Assembly (NCBI GenBank): GCA_028284705.1
Contig: JANQRE010000013.1
Coordinates: 62,001-126,000 of the forward strand
Source: Paracoccaceae bacterium
Lineage (GTDB): Bacteria; Pseudomonadota; Alphaproteobacteria; Rhodobacterales; Rhodobacteraceae
DNA length: 64,000 nucleotides
Direction: 5' to 3'
Shown: positions 36,216 to 42,788 of the stretch, one piece after another
Position numbering within the stretch: the stretch's first letter is position 1
Layout of the letters: every line of letters starts with the position of its first letter
Translations under genes and position numbers: made by a program
Notes under the pieces: model-generated
What the model saw: the letters and a program-made list of their open reading frames with translations, nothing else
Told to the model about the DNA's origin: nothing
The model's database searches: none

Positions 36216-37125
36216 CTCTCGACCCGTGCCCGCCTCTTGGTTTCTGGATGAGAGAAATATTGAAGGGACTTTCGAAGCAATAGTACAGGAACTGGAGTCC
36301 AGTTTCTTACCAGACCTAATTGTTCAGATAGCTGATCTCAAATCGCCAGGAGGACTTGTCGTCGGTAATGAAATTCAACGGCGCCTGGGTGCCAATCCTG
36401 GTTTGGTGACAGCGCGAGTAACTAACCGCCACGGCGAGGTTGATCTCATTCGGGAAGTCATCGATGTAGAAGGAAACCCTACGAAACTCCTCAATGAAAG
36501 AATCCTAGTAGTAGACGACGTAGTCTTTTCTGGCAGCACGACAGCAACAGTTATTGAAACGATAAGGCAGATCTACGAAGGTGCTTCGATTGCAGTAACC
36601 GCATTAGTGACGCATTCGGACTTTAATGCTCGTGAAGCGTTTGAGGACGATCACGTTCGGGTTATTTGCCCGAACTCCACACGCGGGCGGAAAGTCAATT
36701 TCCCATGGGGAGAAGTTGGGTGGCAAGGTGTGGTTGTCCATAGCTTTGGCGAAAGCGACATGGTGTGTGAAGTTGTCCGACGGCCTTGGGGTTTCTACGA
36801 AGACTTTGCACAGAACCGTGAGTGCACGGTTAGGGTTCACAGTATTGATCCAGGACATAAATTAAGCCTCCAAAGGCATAAACATAGAGACGAGTTCTTT
36901 GTCATTTTGGACGATGGCGTTGCGTGCACGATCGATCAACAAACTACAGTAGCAACGCAAGGGGATTACTTCTATGTTCCTAGAGGCACCTGGCACAGGC
37001 TTGGCAATCCAACCCGTTCAGTTGCGCGAGCGTTAGAAGTGGCATTTGGTGAATATGATCAAGTTGGCGACATCGAGAGACGAGAAGATGATTACGGGCG
37101 GACAAATGAAGACGGCTCCATTTGA
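36208..37125 (+). CDS. Phosphoribosyltransferase fused to mannose-6-phosphate isomerase-type cupin
   Basis: A two-domain protein of 305 residues. Residues about 1-185 are a type I PRTase of the orotate-PRTase style, with the PRPP-binding signature ERILVVDDVVFSGST near residue 100. Residues about 192-300 are the cupin found at the C terminus of mannose-1-phosphate guanylyltransferase/PMI type II: RPWGFYEDF, LSLQRHKHRDEFF (metal-ligand histidines and glutamate), GDYFYVPRGTWHRLGNPT, GEYDQVGDIERREDDYGR. I know of no standard enzyme with this fusion. The GTG at 36208 is chosen because AAGGAGG lies 8 nt upstream; an ATG at 36187 is in frame but has no ribosome site. Confidence 0.85.
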   Translation: MTDSRPVPASWFLDERNIEGTFEAIVQELESSFLPDLIVQIADLKSPGGLVVGNEIQRRLGANPGLVTARVTNRHGEVDLIREVIDVEGNPTKLLNERILVVDDVVFSGSTTATVIETIRQIYEGASIAVTALVTHSDFNAREAFEDDHVRVICPNSTRGRKVNFPWGEVGWQGVVVHSFGESDMVCEVVRRPWGFYEDFAQNRECTVRVHSIDPGHKLSLQRHKHRDEFFVILDDGVACTIDQQTTVATQGDYFYVPRGTWHRLGNPTRSVARALEVAFGEYDQVGDIERREDDYGRTNEDGSI

Positions 37126-37175
37126 CCAATGATTTTTTGTCTGTCCAATGCTAAATGTGACCGAATTTTTGCATC

Positions 37176-38165
37176 ATGCTGAAAGTCGGCTTGATATCTG
37201 GAACAGGAAGTGGATTGAAGCGGACACTCCCCGCGCTATCCAACAGTAGTATCGCAAGAGTATCAGTTGTTCACGGCAGAGACTTGCCGACATTGAATCG
37301 TATAGCCGACGATTTTAAAGTGGATGTAACAACAAATATTGATTATGTTTTGAGGTCCGACGTTGATCTACTGTATGTTGCTTCGCCTCCAGCACAGCAC
37401 CTGGAACAATTGCGGCAGGTTCATACCTCAGGGCTTCCAATAATTGTTGAGAAACCGCTTTGCCTGACGGCTGAAGATACAGAAGAAATCCGAAAGCTTG
37501 AAGTATCCCAACTGATGGTGGCGCATCACTTGCGGCATCAGGAATCAATGAGAACGATCCGAAGTGTTGTTAGAGATGGGACACTCGGTCCGGTGCGGTC
37601 CGCTGTATTTCAATGGAACTACCTTCTGTCTCCGGAAGCGAAGAACGCCCGTTGGAAAAATGACCTTGCTTTGGGTGGGGCGCACGCCTTATACGACGCT
37701 GGAGTACATCTAGTTGATTTGGCTCAGTTTCTTTTTGGGCTTCCCAAGAGCGTAGAAGCACTCGGTAGGCTTGATGGATACACCGGCAGGTATCCCGATG
37801 TGGTTGCCTCATTAGAGTACGACCGTTTCTTTGTCACTTTGAGCGCGGCAACAAATTCTGATGCAGTGTCCAATGATCTATTCATTCAGTTTGCAGGAGG
37901 TTCCATATTTATTGCGAATGCCTTTTCTGAAACCGCCAGTGAAGAGCTGATCATGCGCTCGGCGGCAGGGTATGATCGGCAGTCATTCAACAAGGTGAAT
38001 CTCTATCGGGCTGAGGTCGAGCAATTCTGTAAATTTCATTTTGTGGGCACGGGTTTACTGGAAACCTCATTCGATGGCACTTCAGAAGATGAGGCAATAG
38101 ATGCAGTACGAATACTCAATGCTATAGATGTCGCATTGAATGATCGGAGACGCTTTCATCTGTAA
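37176..38165 (+). CDS. Gfo/Idh/MocA-family dehydrogenase
   Basis: A 329-residue NAD(P)-dependent oxidoreductase. The N-terminal Rossmann strand is LKVGLISGTGSGLKR (an atypical glycine loop). The family lysine motif is VEKPLCLT, and GGAHALYDAGVHLVD carries the catalytic-region D and H. Members oxidise or reduce sugar or cyclitol carbons, and several act on glucose-6-phosphate-type substrates in amino-sugar pathways. It follows the PRTase-cupin gene by 50 nt without a clear ribosome site; the start is fixed by the beginning of the Rossmann fold. Confidence 0.88.
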   Translation: MLKVGLISGTGSGLKRTLPALSNSSIARVSVVHGRDLPTLNRIADDFKVDVTTNIDYVLRSDVDLLYVASPPAQHLEQLRQVHTSGLPIIVEKPLCLTAEDTEEIRKLEVSQLMVAHHLRHQESMRTIRSVVRDGTLGPVRSAVFQWNYLLSPEAKNARWKNDLALGGAHALYDAGVHLVDLAQFLFGLPKSVEALGRLDGYTGRYPDVVASLEYDRFFVTLSAATNSDAVSNDLFIQFAGGSIFIANAFSETASEELIMRSAAGYDRQSFNKVNLYRAEVEQFCKFHFVGTGLLETSFDGTSEDEAIDAVRILNAIDVALNDRRRFHL

Positions 38166-38674
38166 TTGGCAACACTGTTCGAGAGACAGATGATCTATTG
38201 CTTTGCCTCTCGCCAAACGCTGAATGGCTGGCATAAACGCTTGTGGAGTCCGTTCCCATGCTCAAATTTAGCACAGGCCTAACACAATAGAGTTTCAGCC
38301 AAACAAGATCAACGGCTTAACCCGCTTTGGCGCGCACTGAAAATCAACTGCTCCATGGTTGTTAACAGAGGAGCCTCTATGCCTTTGGCGATGTAACAAC
38401 TGAAGCGATATCACCAGAGCAGACACAGATCGGCAAAGCGCGAACGGCCGCTTAGTCCCGCATAGTGGCCATTTAGGTAGACCGCAGCGCCGGGCAACTT
38501 TGCGCCTCGCTCGAGTCCGGTTTTCCCTAGTAGGGGATTAGTAGGGGAGACGCTTGATTTCTTCTTCAGGGAACGCAGGTGCATGGAGAAGACAGTGGCG
38601 GAATTTTGTGGTGGGCACAAAGTATTGCCGGAGAACGCGTTGCTGCGCGCCAATTAGATTATGCTGCTGGGTGT
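38166..38674. other. Non-coding right edge of the island
   Basis: About 500 nt without a supportable gene on either strand. It contains the second TAGTAGGG repeat pair and marks the return to higher-GC chromosome. No integrase fragment and no second tRNA piece could be found by eye. Confidence 0.55.
38527..38546 (+). repeat. Right arm-site-like repeat pair
   Basis: CTAGTAGGG directly followed by GATTAGTAGGG, the same two units as at 28468-28489 in swapped order and again with an 11-nt period. Confidence 0.6.
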
Positions 38675-39628
38675 TCAAAGACCGGTGTCGTAGCTGGTCA
38701 GTTTAAAACTGTCGATCTTAACCAAGTCGCGCATCACCGCAAACTCCTCGCTCCAGCTTTGCGCCTGAGCGTTTAACGTCTCCATATCCGGGCGGTTGGT
38801 CCAGTAGTTCACGCACAGCCAGGTGCCATCCTCACCCTGTCCGACCGTTCGGTAGAGCAGCGTGTCATTCTGGTTCATCTTCTGAGTAATCGCTTCAAAG
38901 AACGCGCGTATTTTGGTGGGGTCAGCTCCATCCGCCTGTTCGAACAGGACGATCTCGACATGGCGTGGGACCCGTAGATCATCCGCACCGACCTTCTGGC
39001 TTTGCCCACCCGACCGCCGTTTGAGCGGCATCTGCAGCGCAGTTGGCCGCGCCTCCGGTTGCGCAAGGGGCTGCCCGTCAATTGGGCGCGCACCAAAGTA
39101 GAGATGACCCGCAGAGACGTGCAGCACTTCGAACTCAGTCGTGGGTGAATTTGCCGCCACGCCCATGACCGAGCACCCGGTCTGGAAAATGTCCTGCTCG
39201 AGGCCCACCGACCACGCTTCGGAGCCACAGGCACCAGCCTCCGCCGTTTGGAGAAATTCAACGAACCCCTGCATCCGCGGCGTCACGGTCAGGTAGTCAT
39301 TGACAATCAGATCAACCTCCTTCGCGCCATCTGCAACATCTGAGGGCCCCCGCACGATGACGTCACCGCCAAACTTCAGCTCGACCAACGGCATCGAGCA
39401 GCTGGGATCGGTGTAGGTGGTGAAATGTGCGTCAATTCTGCCCGGAGTGAAATTAATCGAGCGCCTTAGATACCAAGGGGCGACACCATCCCGCGCTGCT
39501 TGAGGTCTCAGCTCGCACGCTATGCTCTCCCAGGCTCCGTTCAGGTCTATCTCGGTCTCTTGTGCAGCAACTGGCGTTGTCGCGGCGACAAGCGCAACGG
39601 CGCAGAGAAAGTTTCTGGAATGCGTCAT
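38675..39628 (-). CDS. Secreted two-domain protein (APCDD1-like N part, dimeric-barrel-like C part)
   Basis: A 317-residue exported protein with signal peptide MTHSRNFLCAVALVAATTPV, cut after AAQ. The first half (GAWESIACELRPQ, APWYLRRSINF, TYTDPSCSMPLVELKFGG, then three more cysteines) resembles the APCDD1 domain, a cysteine-containing barrel seen in secreted proteins; I am only moderately sure. The second half, from about residue 220 (VPRHVEIVLFEQADGAD onward), looks like a dimeric alpha/beta barrel (ABM/EthD type). The start is supported by GGGAGACACC. It is divergent from a LysR gene that probably controls it. Confidence 0.65.
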   Translation of the reverse strand: MTHSRNFLCAVALVAATTPVAAQETEIDLNGAWESIACELRPQAARDGVAPWYLRRSINFTPGRIDAHFTTYTDPSCSMPLVELKFGGDVIVRGPSDVADGAKEVDLIVNDYLTVTPRMQGFVEFLQTAEAGACGSEAWSVGLEQDIFQTGCSVMGVAANSPTTEFEVLHVSAGHLYFGARPIDGQPLAQPEARPTALQMPLKRRSGGQSQKVGADDLRVPRHVEIVLFEQADGADPTKIRAFFEAITQKMNQNDTLLYRTVGQGEDGTWLCVNYWTNRPDMETLNAQAQSWSEEFAVMRDLVKIDSFKLTSYDTGL

Positions 39629-39708
39629 GGTGGTGTCTCCCAATGGATGGCAAAGCCAGAGTGCCAGAGGGATAGCCTGTGCATCAAATCGATGGTTATT
39701 ATGTATCT

Positions 39709-40641
39709 ATGAACAAAACTAATGTTAGCTTGGCTGCGCTGGACCTGAATCTGATCACTGCATTGCATGCGTTGCTGCAGCATCAGTCTGTTTCGCAAGC
39801 TGCGGTCTCCGTCGGGCGAACACAATCCGCTATGTCTCACAGCCTCGCGCGTTTGCGAGACCATTTCGCTGATCCGATCCTGGTTCGAGAAGGGCGGAAC
39901 ATGCAGCGGACACCGCTGGCTGAACGCCTATATCCACGTGTGATCGAGGCCGCCCGAACCGCCCGCAATGTGTTCGAAGCGGAACGCCCGTTTGATCCAG
40001 TAACCAGCGACCGTAGGATCAGGATTGCGACGCCCGATCTTTGCGCACCGTTGTTTTCAAGAACCATCGCAAGCGTTGCGCGTACAGCACCCGGGATGGC
40101 AGTTGAATTTCTCGACACGCTCCCAGCACGACAGGCAGTGCTGACCTCAAATGCCGATGTTGGCCTGGGGTTCGGTCACCCCAAGTCAGACACGAACCTG
40201 ACCATTGTTCCGCTTATCCCATTGGACTGGTGCACCTTTGCACCGAAGGGTCACCCATTCGCGAAGGCGCCGTCACCCGAGACCTGGCAGGACTCGGCGC
40301 ATGTGGTTGTGGGGAAGCGAGGAGCAGATGAAGGACCGGTCGAAAAGGCGAGCCGTGCTCATGGGTTGACACGTCATGTGTCCTGCTACGCTCCAAACTT
40401 CAGCGCGGCGTTGGCATTGGCACGGGAGTGTAATGCTCTTTTTATCACGCTTCGCGCGCCGTTCGAGGCGATGGCGACGAAGTTCGGCCTCGTCGCCTGC
40501 CCAACTCCCATGGCCATCGGGGACGCCCCGGTTGCTTTGGTTCTGCGTGCGCCACATGGAGATCGGTTTCACCTGTGGCTCCATCAGATCTGCCATGACA
40601 CGATTATTGCGCCCTTCAATGATGGTAACAGGACGGCCTAG
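39709..40641 (+). CDS. LysR-family regulator (NodD-like N terminus)
   Basis: A 310-residue regulator. The DNA-binding part has LDLNLITALHALLQHQSVSQ, AAVSVGRTQSAMSHSLARLR and DPILVREGRNMQRTP, the pattern of the NodD/NahR/LinR branch. The rest is the LysR substrate-binding domain. The start is uncertain: ATG 39709 has no clear ribosome site, and a GTG at 39679 follows GAGGGA. It is divergent from the secreted protein gene, with about 50-80 nt between the two starts. Confidence 0.88.
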   Translation: MNKTNVSLAALDLNLITALHALLQHQSVSQAAVSVGRTQSAMSHSLARLRDHFADPILVREGRNMQRTPLAERLYPRVIEAARTARNVFEAERPFDPVTSDRRIRIATPDLCAPLFSRTIASVARTAPGMAVEFLDTLPARQAVLTSNADVGLGFGHPKSDTNLTIVPLIPLDWCTFAPKGHPFAKAPSPETWQDSAHVVVGKRGADEGPVEKASRAHGLTRHVSCYAPNFSAALALARECNALFITLRAPFEAMATKFGLVACPTPMAIGDAPVALVLRAPHGDRFHLWLHQICHDTIIAPFNDGNRTA

Positions 40642-40665
40642 GGTCGAACGTGTACCCAGGGGCGC

Positions 40666-41319
40666 TCACTTCGGGGCGACGACAATCCGATAGTTGAAGT
40701 CAGCGTGTCCCACAGCACCGTAGAGACGCAACCAGAAGTTCATCAGCCCTTCTGTTCCTCGCGCGGCCTCAATGGGCCCCAGGTCGATGGGTGCCGTCCA
40801 GCCGAAGCTCTTAAGAAGCTCGACCACTGTTTCTTTCGCGGCCCCATCATTCCCGCACAGAAACACATCATGCGCACCGGGTACCCGGGCAGGGTCAACC
40901 ATGACGTCACAGTTCATGGTGTTCAGTGCCTTAACCACTTTGGCATCTGGATGTGCCGCCTGAAGGGCTTCGCCCAAGGAAGATTTGTTCACCAGATCAT
41001 CCATCAGAGTTGGCGGAAAACCAGAAGACATATCGAGCGGGTTCGTCACATCCAAGACAATCTTCCCCGACAGGTTTTCTGTGCCGGCCATTTCTGCGGC
41101 CGTCAGTGTGGCGGAACCGAGTGTGGCCAGTACCACAAGTTCGCCAAAGGCACCCGCCTCCTCAAAACTGCCCGTAGCGCCGTCATTTGCTGAGGCCCAG
41201 GCCATTGCTTTTTCGTTACCGCGCTCGCGCGCGCCCATCATCACATCGTGACCCAATGCGGCCAGTTTCGTTGCCAAGGCATGACCAACCATACCCGTGC
41301 CAAGGACTGAAATCTTCAT
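40666..41319 (-). CDS. NADP-dependent dinucleotide-binding reductase (F420-reductase-like)
   Basis: A 217-residue single-Rossmann protein: MKISVLGTGMVGHALATKLA, the NADP-specificity stretch MMGARERGNEKAMAW, LDVTNPLDMSSGFPPTL, and VVKALNTMNCDVMV. This matches the family of small NADP oxidoreductases annotated as F420-dependent NADP reductase-like; F420 itself is unlikely here. The start has GGGAG 6 nt upstream. It is divergent from the LysR gene at 41419, its probable regulator. Confidence 0.87.
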   Translation of the reverse strand: MKISVLGTGMVGHALATKLAALGHDVMMGARERGNEKAMAWASANDGATGSFEEAGAFGELVVLATLGSATLTAAEMAGTENLSGKIVLDVTNPLDMSSGFPPTLMDDLVNKSSLGEALQAAHPDAKVVKALNTMNCDVMVDPARVPGAHDVFLCGNDGAAKETVVELLKSFGWTAPIDLGPIEAARGTEGLMNFWLRLYGAVGHADFNYRIVVAPK

Positions 41320-41418
41320 GTCGAAACTCCCATTGTCACCGCAGTGTGACTGCGTCTCACTCACAAGATATCAGCACTTACCGTTGCAAAATAGCGTTCA
41401 ATATGCTGGCATTCTGTC

Positions 41419-42342
41419 ATGAATATTGAGACAATTGACCGGATCGAGTTGCGCACCTTGCTTTGTTTTGAGCGTGTCGCGATCTTGGGAAGTTTCGCCG
41501 CTGCAGGTCGTCAGCTACAGATGCCCCGGGCTGCGGTTAGCCGACTGATACAGCAGCTCGAGGATCATGTCGGAGCCAAGGTGTTTCATCGCACAACGCG
41601 CAGTGTGGCCTTGACAGAGGAAGGGCAAGCGCTTGTGGACAAAGCTCTGCCCGCGTTGCGGGACCTGAGATCCGCTCTTTTGGAGACGACGTCCACCAGA
41701 AACGAGCACCGCGGAACAGTGCGCTTCTCGGTTAGCCAGGCTTTTGGTCGCCGCTTCGTTCTACCGGCATTGCCCGAGTTCTCGCGACTGTTTCCTGACA
41801 TCCGTCTGGATATCTCGGTGGCAGATGATTTGGACGACCTTGTGGTCGAAGCACTGGATTTTGCGATCCGGATCGGGGAGATGCCAGACAGTTCGATCGT
41901 GACCTGTAAGCTTGCAGACATCGAGGTTGTTTTTGCGATCCCCTCTGTTTTGCGGGGCGCAGGACAAAAACCTACCAGCCTGAATGATCTCGATAAGCTC
42001 CCGAAGATCGCATTTCGCATTCCTGGAACGCAGGGCTTTTACCGATGGGATTTTGAGCGGGACGGTCAGGTGCATTCCAAGGTTCCGGACCAGGCAAGAT
42101 ATGTCACCGACTCGATAGAAGAAGTTGCCCAACTGGTGCTGGACGGCGTCGGGGTGGCGCCCCTGCCGCGATACCTCATCGAAGACGAAATCGCCGATGG
42201 CCGCGTCACACTGGGTTTGCCTGACTATACGCTGCCATCCGTCCCACTTCAGATTTGTTTCCCGGCGGCAGGAAAAAGACCGGCCCGTGTTGATGCATTG
42301 GCCAATCACCTGACGCAACACATAAAGCGACGTCTCGGTTAG
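41419..42342 (+). CDS. LysR-family transcriptional regulator
   Basis: A 307-residue regulator: RIELRTLLCFERVAILGSFA, AAGRQLQMPRAAVSRLIQQLE and HRTTRSVALTEEGQ are the helix-turn-helix region, then the effector domain. It belongs to the broad CrgA/DsdC-like branch. A 99-nt gap separates its start from the divergent reductase gene. An SDR-gene relic lies directly downstream. Confidence 0.92.
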   Translation: MNIETIDRIELRTLLCFERVAILGSFAAAGRQLQMPRAAVSRLIQQLEDHVGAKVFHRTTRSVALTEEGQALVDKALPALRDLRSALLETTSTRNEHRGTVRFSVSQAFGRRFVLPALPEFSRLFPDIRLDISVADDLDDLVVEALDFAIRIGEMPDSSIVTCKLADIEVVFAIPSVLRGAGQKPTSLNDLDKLPKIAFRIPGTQGFYRWDFERDGQVHSKVPDQARYVTDSIEEVAQLVLDGVGVAPLPRYLIEDEIADGRVTLGLPDYTLPSVPLQICFPAAGKRPARVDALANHLTQHIKRRLG

Positions 42343-42377
42343 TCTCGAAACGAGCTAGAGTGAGCCGCCAATGGCTA

Positions 42378-42530
42378 CTAGCTCGAATGCGAAATCCCTC
42401 CATTCGCGAAGGAGTTCACAGTGATCCGCCGTGCGCCCAATTCCTTGGTGAGCATGCGGGTGAATTCTTCAAACGGGGCCTTCGTGCCCGAATAGATCGT
42501 TGTCACCCTTCGCGTCGGAGAGCTTCCGGA
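42378..42530 (-). pseudogene. Relic of a short-chain dehydrogenase gene
   Basis: On the minus strand this stretch encodes the SDR active-site region: VTTIYSGTKAPFEEFTRML and KELGARRITVNSFANGGI, with the catalytic YxxxK as YSGTK. It then stops at TAG (42378-42380). The upstream glycine-rich NAD loop and the downstream third of the family are absent, so it is a fragment. The surrounding gap (42343-42788) holds nothing else I can support except a 7-bp GGATTTG/CAAATCC hairpin. Confidence 0.75.
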
Positions 42531-42788
42531 TACCAGCCCGAACAACGAGCTTCATCGATCACGTTGCTGAAAAGGTTCGGTTTGTTGACTGCTTACTTCC
42601 AGTGCTGCGCCCTTGATGGATTTGCAGTTCAAATCCGTATTCGTGCGCTAGGTGAACGCAGCACGAGCTCAGTTTGCAGCATTCGGCGGTACTGTACTGG
42701 ATCGAATCGACGCCCCCAAGCGGTAGCGCTACAAAGGCGGGCGCGGCAGCTGGGACGGCCTAAACTGTCATTCGATCTTCGCCGCACA

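Larger units (their letters stand above)
28372..38546. mobile_element. Remnant genomic island at tRNA-Thr(CGT)
   Basis: A lower-GC block with codon use unlike its flanks begins directly after hemY at a duplicated tRNA 5' half and ends beside a second pair of TAGTAGGG repeats. It carries a truncated hsdR, an FGGY kinase and the glmS/PRTase operon. No integrase or transposase gene is left. The left edge is firm; the right edge is placed at the repeats (38527-38546) by inference. Confidence 0.65.

Noticed and set aside
42600-42640. tRNA-like T-arm (GGATTTG/CAAATCC) near 42.6 kb
   Set aside because: A 7-bp hairpin only; no acceptor, D or anticodon arm can be built around it.
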